Source: Chitinophaga sp. CB10
GTDB lineage: Bacteria > Bacteroidota > Bacteroidia > Chitinophagales > Chitinophagaceae
Assembly (NCBI GenBank): GCA_001870995.2
Contig: MLAV02000016.1
Span: forward strand, 1 to 64,000
Direction: 5' to 3'
DNA: 64,000 nt
Positions 7,412 to 15,753 of the stretch are shown piece by piece (position 1 is the first letter of the stretch; every line of letters begins with the position of its first letter). A program made the translations under genes and the position numbers. The notes below the pieces were generated by a model. That model was given only the letters and a program-made list of their open reading frames with translations, made no database searches and had not been told where the DNA came from.

Positions 7412-8308
7412 ATGAACATCAGCGGCCACAATCACAGAATAGAATATACCACCAATGTATTTCTTAATGCGGGTGCAGATACCGCAGAGGTAAGGGACTG
7501 GAAAGAGAAGCTAATTTCCATAGCAGAACAGATACCTGTCCAGACAGATACCTTAAAGCCTCTTATACAATTTTTAGTAGCCACCATATCTCCGGCTAAA
7601 ATATATATGCTGCGTCATAATGGTACGGCAGCAACAGGCGGCTTTATTGACCTGCTAATTGTTATTTCCGGCAAAAACAATGTTCCGTTTACTGAAATTG
7701 AACCCATACTTGAAATAGCCTACCTGAAAGATCAGCGGGTTTCCTGTTCCTTGCACAGTGAGGGGAACATAATAGAAGGTTTGCGTAACGGGCATATATT
7801 CTATTCCCTTAACTGCATACCTGAAAACCTTGTCTATGATGATAAGACAACCGTGTATCCATCAACAACACCCGACGCCATGCGGGAAATGATACAGCGC
7901 GTCAGGGAGCAGTTTATGTTTAACTTTAAGAAAGCTGTTGCCTTCAACGAAAGTGCTGCATTCCTGCATGAAAACAACCCTTCCCATATTATCGGCTTCT
8001 TGCTGCACCAAGCGGTAGAACTTACTTACCGAGGAATTTTACAAAGCCTGAACGGATACGATAAAAGGACGCATGAAATCCGGTCTTTGAAAAAGCATGT
8101 ACGCCGCTGCACTCCGCAATTGAACAATATTTTCACGGATGATACAGACGAGGAAAAGCGCCTGCTGGATATACTGGAAAATGCCTATTTAAAAGCCCGG
8201 TATGATAATCAGTATAACATACCGGACGATGATCTGTCTAAACTTTTTGACAAAGTGATCCGGTTACAGGAAGCCGCTAAGAAAATCGTGGAAGAAAAGA
8301 CCTCCTGA
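7412..8308 (+). CDS. Nucleotidyltransferase-like/HEPN fusion protein
   Basis: Protein of 298 aa. The N-terminal half resembles a minimal nucleotidyltransferase fold, with a strand carrying GGFIDLLIVISG where the catalytic acidic motif of the fold would sit. The usual GS...DxD pattern is poorly conserved, so activity is doubtful. The C-terminal half is a HEPN domain: helix AAFLHENNPSHIIGFLLHQAVELTYRGIL, then THEIRSLKKHVRR, then the late-helix motif ARYDNQY. The RNase motif R-x4-6-H is not intact (Tyr at the His position). Separate HEPN and MNT proteins form toxin-antitoxin pairs. This fused form next to a SWIM protein and an XRE repressor is a plausible accessory module of the mobile element. 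Confidence 0.72.
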   Translation: MNISGHNHRIEYTTNVFLNAGADTAEVRDWKEKLISIAEQIPVQTDTLKPLIQFLVATISPAKIYMLRHNGTAATGGFIDLLIVISGKNNVPFTEIEPILEIAYLKDQRVSCSLHSEGNIIEGLRNGHIFYSLNCIPENLVYDDKTTVYPSTTPDAMREMIQRVREQFMFNFKKAVAFNESAAFLHENNPSHIIGFLLHQAVELTYRGILQSLNGYDKRTHEIRSLKKHVRRCTPQLNNIFTDDTDEEKRLLDILENAYLKARYDNQYNIPDDDLSKLFDKVIRLQEAAKKIVEEKTS

Positions 8309-8369
8309 AACAAATAAATCTACTTGGCCTACTTTCCCTGTATGGGCCGACCACCTCACATGTATAACT

Positions 8370-9086
8370 TTATTTTAAACTACTATAACCAGATAACTCA
8401 ATTAATCTTCCAACATCACGAATAACTATCTTTCTCCCATAGGTATCAAGTATACCCGCAATTTTAAACTCTTTTAAAAAACGGATCACATTTTCCTCGC
8501 CGGTCCCAACCATATTGGCCAAATCATTGCGGGAAATATTTATTGCTATTTCATTTCCTGGTTTTGTTTCATCTTTAAATTTCTCACGTAATACAATTAA
8601 TGAAATAGCTACTCTTTCGCGAACAGATTTTTTCGCAAGTATTGAAATAGTATTTGTTAAAACCGTGAATTCATGACTTAAAATTTTGAGCAACCTTTGA
8701 GGAAGAACAGTAGAATTCTCTAATACCTCCAAAAAATCCTCTTTTGGTATTAACTCTATTATGCTGTCCTCTAAAGTAGCGGCGGAATCCGGGTATCTTT
8801 CATCAGTAATTACGGCATGATATCCAATTAACTCTCCTGAATTAGCTACATAAAAGATCTGCTCTTTCCCATCCCGGTCAACCTGATATTTTTTTACTTT
8901 ACCCTGTTTTACAAAAAAAATACCTTGTGGTACTGTTCCCTCCCTAAATAACATTTCACCCTTTTTATATTTCTGCTCTATCATATGCAAACAAAGATGT
9001 TCATACTCTTCAACAGGGAGATTTTGCAAAATGGATTGTGATTTAAAGTTCCATTTATCTATAGGAAATCGACCAGCTAAACTCAT
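8370..9086 (-). CDS. Crp/Fnr-family transcriptional regulator
   Basis: Protein of 238 aa. The N-terminal cyclic-nucleotide-binding-type beta-roll (about 20-135) contains YKKGEMLFREGTVPQGIFFVKQGKVKKYQVDRDGKEQIF. It is followed by the long dimer helix and a winged helix with NISRNDLANMVGTGEENVIRFLKEFK. There is no N-terminal Cys cluster, so it is not an FNR-type iron-sulfur oxygen sensor; the effector is unknown. It is divergent from the GcvH-like/carbonic anhydrase operon with about 100 bp between the start codons, and is the likely regulator of that operon (inference). Confidence 0.9.
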   Translation of the reverse strand: MSLAGRFPIDKWNFKSQSILQNLPVEEYEHLCLHMIEQKYKKGEMLFREGTVPQGIFFVKQGKVKKYQVDRDGKEQIFYVANSGELIGYHAVITDERYPDSAATLEDSIIELIPKEDFLEVLENSTVLPQRLLKILSHEFTVLTNTISILAKKSVRERVAISLIVLREKFKDETKPGNEIAINISRNDLANMVGTGEENVIRFLKEFKIAGILDTYGRKIVIRDVGRLIELSGYSSLK

Positions 9087-9186
9087 ATTAGATTTTAAAT
9101 CAATAAATTAATGAAGCTGACTTTTATCAGTTTTCCAGTTGAAAATTTGCAGTTCGATGAATGATCTACAAAGGTACCTTTGCAAC

Positions 9187-9591
9187 ATGAAAGAAACAAC
9201 TATTTCTCGCCCGATGATGCATTATACCGTTGAGCACGAATGGATTGATTATAATGGAACAGTTGGTTTTGTGGGCATTTCTGCATTCAAGTTAAAAGGG
9301 ATAAAGAAAATTGATAATATTAAATGGTACAGGTATAAAGGAGCCATTGAAAAGGGCACTTTAATAGCAGAACTTCATTCTGAGGACTATATTATCCCCA
9401 TACATGCTCCTGTTAACTGTAAATTCTTAGGGTCTAACCAAAAACTGAATGGCAATTTAAACCTGATCCTTGAGAGCCCTCAGGATAGAGGGTGGGTATT
9501 TTTTATCACTCCATTAAAATTTTCTGGCCAGGAGCCTCTTCTTTCCCGGGAAGATTATCAAAAACATATTCGCCTTAAAAAAGTTGATTGA
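9187..9591 (+). CDS. GcvH-like protein lacking the lipoyl-lysine
   Basis: About 134 aa from ATG 9187. Starts at 9139 or 9211/9214 are possible, and a TACCTTTG box at 9175-9182 would favour a start after 9187. The family resemblance to glycine cleavage H protein is clear: YTVEHEWIDYNGTVGFVGIS, HAPVNCKFLGSN and RGWVFFITP match the H-protein landmarks YT.EHEW..., APV.G.V... and GW....P. In an ungapped alignment from the conserved Gly to APV, the lipoylated Lys of true H proteins is replaced by Asp (ELHSEDYIIPIHAPV). It therefore cannot carry lipoate at the usual site. First gene of a tight seven-gene operon; role unknown. Confidence 0.75.
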   Translation: MKETTISRPMMHYTVEHEWIDYNGTVGFVGISAFKLKGIKKIDNIKWYRYKGAIEKGTLIAELHSEDYIIPIHAPVNCKFLGSNQKLNGNLNLILESPQDRGWVFFITPLKFSGQEPLLSREDYQKHIRLKKVD

Positions 9592-9599
9592 ATTTAATT

Positions 9600-10199
9600 A
9601 TGGAAAATAATACTCTATTAAAGCCAACCTGCTATATGACCGATGCTGCTTTTGACTGGTTGTATCCAGAAAGGATACAACTATTGTCAAGGCGGCATTG
9701 GACGCCATTAGGAGTAGCTAAAAAGGCTGCCCAATTCCTGGCAGATGTACCAGGAAAAAAAATATTGGATATAGGGAGTGGTGTTGGAAAGTTTTGCCTT
9801 ATCGGTGCCCATTTCTTTCCGGAAGCCTTTTTTTTCGGTGTAGAACAACGTCGGGAATTATATCACTACTCACTTGCAGCCAGAGAGGCTACACAAACCG
9901 GCAATGCCGATTTTATAAATGCGAACTTTACGCAAGTAGACCTGTCCGAATATGATAGCTTTTATTTTTATAACGCTTTTTTTGAAAACCTGGATGGGAA
10001 AGATCGCATAGATCAACAGATTGAATACTCTACCAGCCTGTACGTATATTATTCCCGTTATCTGTTCAAAGCCTTGGAAAATAAACCAAGCGGTACCCGG
10101 TTAGTGACTTTTCATAGCCTGGAAGATGAAGTACCACCCAGCTATCAGGTTGTAGATGCTTCTATTGATCTGCTTTTAAAAATGTGGATAAAAAGATGA
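9600..10199 (+). CDS. SAM-dependent methyltransferase (class I)
   Basis: Protein of 199 aa from ATG 9600; an in-frame TTG at 9588 is less likely. The SAM-binding motif I is ILDIGSGVGKFCLIG (near residue 55), followed by an acidic motif II region (FFGVEQRRELY) and a third motif around ADFINANFTQVDLSEYDSFYFYNAFFENL. The substrate is unknown; the fold fits methylation of a protein or small molecule. The stop overlaps the next gene's start as ATGA, so it is co-translated with the carbonic anhydrase. Confidence 0.82.
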   Translation: MENNTLLKPTCYMTDAAFDWLYPERIQLLSRRHWTPLGVAKKAAQFLADVPGKKILDIGSGVGKFCLIGAHFFPEAFFFGVEQRRELYHYSLAAREATQTGNADFINANFTQVDLSEYDSFYFYNAFFENLDGKDRIDQQIEYSTSLYVYYSRYLFKALENKPSGTRLVTFHSLEDEVPPSYQVVDASIDLLLKMWIKR

Positions 10200-10876
10200 G
10201 GAAAGTAAGATTTATTACACCTACTGTTTTATTTATAGTTATTATTTTTACTCTTCTGATCTCATTTTCCTGTCATCAGCCAGCAGCACCTGACCATCGT
10301 ATTTCATCATCAAATGTATTGGCACTTTTGCAGGAGGGAAATAAACGGTTCCACAGCCATCAAATGCAGCATCCTCATACAAACAAACAGTGGATGTCAA
10401 CAGTCTCCAGAGAACAACATCCTGAAGCAATCATTGTTTGCTGTTCAGATTCAAGGGTTTGCCCAGAATTGGTTTTTGACCAGGGGTTGGGCGATCTTTT
10501 TGTTATTCGCTCTGCTGGTAACATTATTAGCCCGGTGGAGTTAGGTAGTATAGAATATGGAGTAGAACATCTGGGTGTACATCTTATTATAATAATGGGT
10601 CATGAGCGATGCGGGGCCATAGAAGCTTTTGCTAATGGAGAGTTACCACATGGATACATTAAAACTTTAATTGATACACTTAAAAATGAATCTGAAATCA
10701 AACAGATTCATGATAAGTCTCATTTTATAGAAAATTGTGTGAAAGCTAATGTTCTTCACATGATGCATTTGGTAGAAGCAGATGCGGAATTACAAAAAAA
10801 GATTGAAAGGAAGGAAGTGAATATAGCCGGTGCGGTATATAATATGGATAATGGAAAAGTCGAGTTCCTTCAATAA
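10196..10876 (+). CDS. Beta-carbonic anhydrase, predicted lipoprotein
   Basis: Protein of 226 aa from ATG 10196 (ATGA overlap with the previous stop); a GTG at 10184 is also in frame. Zinc and active-site residues are present: Cys83, Asp85 and Arg87 in CCSDSRV, and His136 and Cys139 in GHERCGAI. It interconverts CO2 and bicarbonate. The N-terminus is a hydrophobic signal ending LLISFSC, predicting lipidation at Cys26 and therefore an envelope-anchored, periplasm-facing enzyme. This location suits feeding the bicarbonate transporter encoded three genes later. Confidence 0.92.
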   Translation: MRKVRFITPTVLFIVIIFTLLISFSCHQPAAPDHRISSSNVLALLQEGNKRFHSHQMQHPHTNKQWMSTVSREQHPEAIIVCCSDSRVCPELVFDQGLGDLFVIRSAGNIISPVELGSIEYGVEHLGVHLIIIMGHERCGAIEAFANGELPHGYIKTLIDTLKNESEIKQIHDKSHFIENCVKANVLHMMHLVEADAELQKKIERKEVNIAGAVYNMDNGKVEFLQ

Positions 10877-10887
10877 AAGAGTTTGTT

Positions 10888-11157
10888 ATGACAACTGATG
10901 AATATGTCTTGTTGATAATACAACAAATTAAAGTAGTGAAAAATTGCAATCAGGTAGAAATGATCATTGTTCAATCAGTGCAAAATATGGTAGAGAAAAA
11001 GAAGAATGGATTTATTATTCAACGTTATTTGACAAAACTGCAAAGTGTCTTAGAGGATTTATCTCCACTCAATTGCAAGAGTGACCAATGGAGTTTGTAT
11101 CGTTGCGCTTTGATTTATGTGCGTGAACTTTTAACCGTAAAACATGCCGAAAATTAG
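10888..11157 (+). CDS. Small hypothetical protein in the carbonic anhydrase operon
   Basis: Protein of 89 aa (MTTDEYVLLIIQQIKVVKNC...). No family recognised. Predicted largely helical, with no signal peptide or membrane segment; two Cys-containing segments (VVKNCNQ and LYRCALIYVREL). It lies 11 nt after the carbonic anhydrase and its end overlaps the DUF983 gene by 14 nt. It is therefore a genuine member of the operon with unknown function. Confidence 0.7.
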   Translation: MTTDEYVLLIIQQIKVVKNCNQVEMIIVQSVQNMVEKKKNGFIIQRYLTKLQSVLEDLSPLNCKSDQWSLYRCALIYVRELLTVKHAEN

Positions 11158-11560
11158 TAACCGGGATACTGAAAGACCTGGCTTAATTGCCAGCATTCTA
11201 CGTAACAAATGTCCGCGCTGTAGAAAAGGTTATTTATTTAGAAATAACAATCCTTATCATCTAAAAAGAGTTTTTGACATGCATTCGCATTGTCCGGTTT
11301 GCACGCAAGAAACTGAGTTGGAACCAGGCTTCTGGTACGGAACAGGATATGTTAGCTATGTTATGTGTGTTGCTTTCTCGGTCTTTAACTTAGCCTGGTA
11401 TTGGCTGATTTTTGGTATATCATGGAGAGACAATAGTGTATTTCATTGGTTGATCATCAATGGGGCCCTATTGGTACTGGCTATGCCAGCTCTCATGCGT
11501 TGGTCACGTACGTTATACCTTAATTTTTTTGTGACGTATGACCCTGAACCAATCGAATAA
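11144..11560 (+). CDS. DUF983 family membrane protein
   Basis: Protein of 138 aa. Two zinc-ribbon-like Cys pairs, NKCPRCRKGYLF (near residue 24) and HCPVC (near residue 52), are followed by two membrane segments (YVSYVMCVAFSVFNLAWYWLIF and FHWLIINGALLVLAMPALMRW). This is the standard DUF983 layout. The biochemical role of the family is not established. Its start overlaps the upstream small gene by 14 nt. Its presence inside a carbonic anhydrase/SulP operon suggests a membrane partner, which is inference. Confidence 0.85.
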   Translation: MPKISNRDTERPGLIASILRNKCPRCRKGYLFRNNNPYHLKRVFDMHSHCPVCTQETELEPGFWYGTGYVSYVMCVAFSVFNLAWYWLIFGISWRDNSVFHWLIINGALLVLAMPALMRWSRTLYLNFFVTYDPEPIE

Positions 11561-11585
11561 AAGCAAAATAGTATTAAATAAATAT

Positions 11586-13280
11586 ATGTTCATTCCTAAA
11601 CTATTCCATACCCTAAAAGGATATACTAAAGATCAGTTTGCAAAGGATTTGCAAGCCGGTCTTATTGTTGGTATCGTTGCATTACCTTTAGCCATTGCAT
11701 TTGCTATTGCCTCTGGAGTTTCACCTGAAAAAGGATTATTTACCGCAGTAATAGCTGGATTTATTATTTCGGCATTAGGGGGTAGTCGTGTGCAGATAGG
11801 CGGGCCTACAGGAGCTTTTATAGTAATAGTCTACGGCATTGTACAGCAATACGGCGTAAACGGTCTTATCATTGCCACTTTTATTGCTGGAATCATTCTG
11901 ATCATAATGGGGATAGCGCGGTTAGGCTCTGTAATAAAGTTTATTCCACACCCATTGATAGTAGGATTTACCAGCGGAATAGCGCTGATCATTTTTTCCT
12001 CTCAAATAAAGGATTTCTTAGGATTGAAGATGGGAGCAGTACCCTCTGATTTTCTTGAAAAATGGATAGCATACACGCAGTATATTTCTTCTATTAATGT
12101 ATATGCATTTGCTTTAGCAGCATTCACCGTGATAGTAATTTTTTTGTGGCCTAAAGTAACTCATAAAATACCAGGATCGCTCATCGCTATCATTTTATCA
12201 ACCTTAGTTGTTCAGCTATTTCATCTGCCTGTTGAAACTATAGGAAGTAGGTTTGGTAGTATTCCTACTTCCTTACCTTCTCCCACCATACCACATTTAG
12301 ATTTTAGCACTATTAAACAGCTTATCCAACCTGCTTTTACTATTGCATTATTAGGTGGTATTGAATCTTTACTTTCTGCTGTGGTAGCAGATGGGATGAT
12401 TGGTGGTAAACACAAAAGTAACATGGAGCTGGTAGCGCAGGGAACGGCGAACATATTTTCTTCCATATTTGGCGGTATTCCTGCTACCGGAGCTATCGCA
12501 AGAACCGCTACCAACATAAAAAACGGGGGCCGTACTCCTGTTGCCGGTATAATACATGCGGCAACATTACTGCTGATTATGCTTTTTATAGGCAAATTGG
12601 CCGCATTAATACCTATGGCAGTTTTAGCAGGAATTCTTGTTGTTGTAGCCTATAATATGAGTGAATGGGAAAATTTTGTGGCGATACTGAAAGGCCCTAA
12701 AAGTGATACTGCGGTGTTAATTACTACTTTTTTACTTACGGTGCTTATCGATCTTACTGTTGCCATTGAAATTGGGATGATATTAGCCTCTTTCCTTTTC
12801 ATGCGAAAAATGACACAATTTAGCAATGTTAGTGTTATTACTAAACAATTCAATGGCGATAAAAGCAAAACTGATCCACTATCAGTTTCTAATTTTTTTG
12901 TACCCAATGATGTAGAAGTTTTTGAAATTACTGGTCCCTTGTTTTTTGGTGCAGCCTATAAATTCAAGGAAGCAAGCAAAATAATAGAGAAAGCTCCCAA
13001 AGTTTTAATTATCCGTATGCGGGAGGTGCCGATCATAGATGCGACAGGCATTCATACATTAAAGGAGGTACATAAGGAATTAAAGCATCGTGGCACCAAA
13101 CTAATTTTATCTGAAGTTCAAAGCAGCCAGGTTTTGGAAGAATTAAAGAAGGCACGGCTATTATTTGCAATAGGGAAAGCCAATGTATTAGCAACATTTA
13201 AAGAGGCATTGCTAAGAAGTGAAAGCATCTTAACTGATATACCAAATAAACAGGATTTCATGTACTTAAAATATAAATAA
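11586..13280 (+). CDS. SulP-family anion transporter, probable bicarbonate importer
   Basis: Protein of 564 aa from ATG 11586. An ATG at 11538 lies inside the DUF983 gene and adds a non-conserved 16 residues, so 11586 is preferred. About 10-14 membrane segments; the start FIPKLFHTLKGYTKDQFAKDLQAG and the signature LPLAIAFAIASGVSPEKGLFTAVIAG are typical of SulP. A C-terminal cytosolic STAS domain follows (about 440-560: VEVFEITGPLFFGAAYKF, then MREVPIIDATGIHTLKEV). Family members carry sulfate, bicarbonate or other anions. The carbonic anhydrase in the same operon points to bicarbonate (inference). Confidence 0.88.
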   Translation: MFIPKLFHTLKGYTKDQFAKDLQAGLIVGIVALPLAIAFAIASGVSPEKGLFTAVIAGFIISALGGSRVQIGGPTGAFIVIVYGIVQQYGVNGLIIATFIAGIILIIMGIARLGSVIKFIPHPLIVGFTSGIALIIFSSQIKDFLGLKMGAVPSDFLEKWIAYTQYISSINVYAFALAAFTVIVIFLWPKVTHKIPGSLIAIILSTLVVQLFHLPVETIGSRFGSIPTSLPSPTIPHLDFSTIKQLIQPAFTIALLGGIESLLSAVVADGMIGGKHKSNMELVAQGTANIFSSIFGGIPATGAIARTATNIKNGGRTPVAGIIHAATLLLIMLFIGKLAALIPMAVLAGILVVVAYNMSEWENFVAILKGPKSDTAVLITTFLLTVLIDLTVAIEIGMILASFLFMRKMTQFSNVSVITKQFNGDKSKTDPLSVSNFFVPNDVEVFEITGPLFFGAAYKFKEASKIIEKAPKVLIIRMREVPIIDATGIHTLKEVHKELKHRGTKLILSEVQSSQVLEELKKARLLFAIGKANVLATFKEALLRSESILTDIPNKQDFMYLKYK

Positions 13281-13286
13281 TACTTC

Positions 13287-14528
13287 ATGGATATTTTTGA
13301 TAAATTACTCAAACATATGGGCCCTATTGGAGAACATGCCGCAAGGGCACACGGGTATTTTGCTTTCCCAAAGTTGGAAGGAGAAATAGGGCCGCGTATG
13401 AGTTTTAGGGGGAAAGAAAAGATTATATGGAGTCTCAATAACTATTTAGGATTAGCTAACCACCCGGAAGTAAGAGCAACAGATACTGAAGCGGCAACTA
13501 AATTCGGATTGGCGTCACCGATGGGTGCCCGTATGATGAGCGGCAATTCCGATCATCATGAACAATTAGAAAAAGAATTGTCAGAATTTGTAAACAAAGA
13601 GGATACAATATTACTGAACTATGGCTACCAGGGGATTTCAAGCGCTATTGATGCTATTTGCAGCCGCCGTGACATTATAGTATATGACGCCGAGTGTCAC
13701 GCCTCTATCATAGACGGATTGCGATTGCACCCAGGTTACCGCTATGTGTTCAAGCATAATGACATTGCAGACTGTGAGAAGCAACTAACCAGGGCGCAGG
13801 AAATGGCTAAAAGTCAAGGCGGTGGTATTTTATTAATTACCGAAGGGGTTTTCGGTATGGCCGGTGATCAAGGTAAGCTCCGGCTAATTACAGACTTAAA
13901 AGACAGATATAAGTTCCGTCTGCTGGTAGATGATGCGCATGGTTTTGGAACAATGGGAAAAAATGGAGCCGGGACAGGGGAAGAACAAGGGATACAAGAC
14001 AAAATAGATCTGTACTTTTCAACTTTCGCCAAATCTATGGCCTCAATAGGCGCTTTTATAAGTGGTGATAAAGCTATTATTAACTTTTTGCGGTATAACA
14101 TGCGCTCTCAGATATTTGCTAAATCACTACCTCTCCCCCTGGTGATCGGCAACCTCAAACGTCTGGAATTATTACGCACCCAACCGGCATTGAAACATAA
14201 ATTATGGGAAAATGTAAAAAAACTTCAGCATGGATTAAAAGAAAACGGATTCGATATCGGTTCGACCAATTCACCGGTAACCCCTATATATTTACAAGGA
14301 GATATACCGGAAGCTACGGCTATGTGCCTGGACTTGCGGGAAAACTATAACATTTTTTGTTCTATTGTGGTATATCCTGTAATACCTAAAGGACAGATTA
14401 TTTACAGACTAATCCCGACAGCAGTTCATACAGATGAGGACATTAACCTTACTTTAGAAGCATTTAAGCAAACAAAACAAAAACTGGATGAAAAAATGTA
14501 TAAAGTTGCAGAAATTCCCTTTGTGTAA
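13287..14528 (+). CDS. PLP-dependent alpha-oxoamine synthase (serine palmitoyltransferase/KBL-like)
   Basis: Protein of 413 aa. Family landmarks: NNYLGLANHP, the PLP-stacking His138 in AECHAS, DDAHGFG at 215-221, and the Schiff-base Lys249 in STFAKSMAS. Enzymes of this family condense an amino acid with an acyl-CoA. In Bacteroidota the closest candidates are serine palmitoyltransferase (sphingolipid synthesis) and 2-amino-3-ketobutyrate CoA ligase; the sequence alone does not decide which. It starts 6 nt after the SulP stop, so it is the last gene of the carbonic anhydrase operon, which is an unusual partner. Confidence 0.85.
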   Translation: MDIFDKLLKHMGPIGEHAARAHGYFAFPKLEGEIGPRMSFRGKEKIIWSLNNYLGLANHPEVRATDTEAATKFGLASPMGARMMSGNSDHHEQLEKELSEFVNKEDTILLNYGYQGISSAIDAICSRRDIIVYDAECHASIIDGLRLHPGYRYVFKHNDIADCEKQLTRAQEMAKSQGGGILLITEGVFGMAGDQGKLRLITDLKDRYKFRLLVDDAHGFGTMGKNGAGTGEEQGIQDKIDLYFSTFAKSMASIGAFISGDKAIINFLRYNMRSQIFAKSLPLPLVIGNLKRLELLRTQPALKHKLWENVKKLQHGLKENGFDIGSTNSPVTPIYLQGDIPEATAMCLDLRENYNIFCSIVVYPVIPKGQIIYRLIPTAVHTDEDINLTLEAFKQTKQKLDEKMYKVAEIPFV

Positions 14529-14601
14529 AACGTAAAGGGTGAATGAAGCAAAACCACCTAAACCTACAATTCATATGTTGCCTAACTTTGATGATATGCT
14601 A

Positions 14602-15318
14602 CTACTTACCCTCATTCCTTAGTTGATTCAGCCATTTATCTATTTCTGTCATTACCTGGACCACATCTTTGTCCGGGTAATGTTTTTGCATATACTCAGC
14701 AAATCGGGCCTTTGTCTTTATATCTTCCCACTCCATAACCGTAAGGCTTAACATCGGCCATTTCTTTGTCTGCTGCATAAATCCATATAGCGGCAGATAG
14801 GGCGGGGCATAGTAAAAAGAATTTTCTACCAACTCATCATATAAAGGTTTATTGAAAGCTCGTTTCATATCCCGCACCACATTGTAAACAATACGGAACG
14901 TGCTACCTTCTCTTACAGTAACAGCCAGGTCAGGCATTCCCTTATCCTGAAAGAAAATATACATGTAATCAATAAAGCCTTCCTCTGTTATGTCGCAAAG
15001 GTCTTTGCTGTAAAAGGCATATTCTTTTTTAAAGAGGTCTAAAGAGAAATCTTGCAGGTTTTTATCAATGATAAAATCAATTACCTCATTTTCCTTTTTA
15101 ATAATATCCTCAATAGAAGGCCCCCCGGTTAACCCCGCTACAGACAAAAAATATCGGGGCTTTGAAAACAGTTCAAAGTAATAGCTTTTGAAGAAGATCG
15201 TTTTCCTGTCAAATGTTACCTGTACATATAACGGGTGGGTGAGCTTTCCATGAAAATACACTTGTTTAAGCCGGTCATTGAAGTACGTTTTATAGCTAAC
15301 TTTGTATGTTTTAGTCAT
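14602..15318 (-). CDS. Hypothetical element protein with Arm-like N-terminus
   Basis: Protein of 238 aa. The first 60 residues (YKTYFNDRLKQVYFHGKLTHPLYVQVTFDRKTIFF, in part) recall the Arm DNA-binding beta-sheet of Bacteroidota integrases (a ..YPIYIRVTFNRK.. pattern). There is no catalytic Arg-His-Arg-Tyr core, so it is not an integrase. The rest has no recognised domain. It is convergent with the cargo operon and divergent from the recombinase module. It may be an element-specific DNA-binding factor (inference). Confidence 0.55.
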   Translation of the reverse strand: MTKTYKVSYKTYFNDRLKQVYFHGKLTHPLYVQVTFDRKTIFFKSYYFELFSKPRYFLSVAGLTGGPSIEDIIKKENEVIDFIIDKNLQDFSLDLFKKEYAFYSKDLCDITEEGFIDYMYIFFQDKGMPDLAVTVREGSTFRIVYNVVRDMKRAFNKPLYDELVENSFYYAPPYLPLYGFMQQTKKWPMLSLTVMEWEDIKTKARFAEYMQKHYPDKDVVQVMTEIDKWLNQLRNEGK

Positions 15319-15558
15319 TTTTAACCTCTTTTAGACGCTTTCATACTAAAAATGTTTATACAGTAGTAAAGTGTGCTACAAATTATATAAAAACACATCA
15401 AATAGCGTCAATTTGGGTAAAGTTCGGTAAAATCAGGAATAATTTCAAAAAAAGTTTTGGTAAAACGCAAAATATCAAAACTAATTACTTATATTAGCTT
15501 TTGAAAAGTGTTCCCTTGCACGAGGGGTATTGTGAACTTGATAAATGCGGAGGTGCAA

Positions 15559-15711
15559 ATGGAAAAAATTAAACCAGAGAAAGCAGCGGAAATGCTGCAA
15601 AAGAAAGGCATCGCAGTAACTGTTGAGCAGGCGGCAGCCGTCCTTGAATTTATGCGTAAATTGGCTAACATTATTGTTGCTCATCATTTGGAAAAACTGC
15701 GTAACCGATGA
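15559..15711 (+). CDS. Small recombinase-associated protein
   Basis: A 50-aa protein from ATG 15559, chosen because GGAGG lies 5 nt upstream; an in-frame ATG further up at 15508 lacks this. The sequence (MEKIKPEKAAEMLQKKGIAV, then VEQAAAVLEFMRKLANIIV) is helical and charged. It precedes the serine recombinase gene by about 40 bp on the same strand. Its compact helical character and position suggest a conserved accessory to the recombinase, possibly directional control. No family is known to me. Confidence 0.65.
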   Translation: MEKIKPEKAAEMLQKKGIAVTVEQAAAVLEFMRKLANIIVAHHLEKLRNR

Positions 15712-15753
15712 ACGTAAGCAAATGTATTATTTGATAACCCAAGTTTTAGGAAA

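Noticed and set aside
8370..9086. FNR-type oxygen sensor
   Set aside because: The N-terminal cysteine cluster for an iron-sulfur centre is missing.
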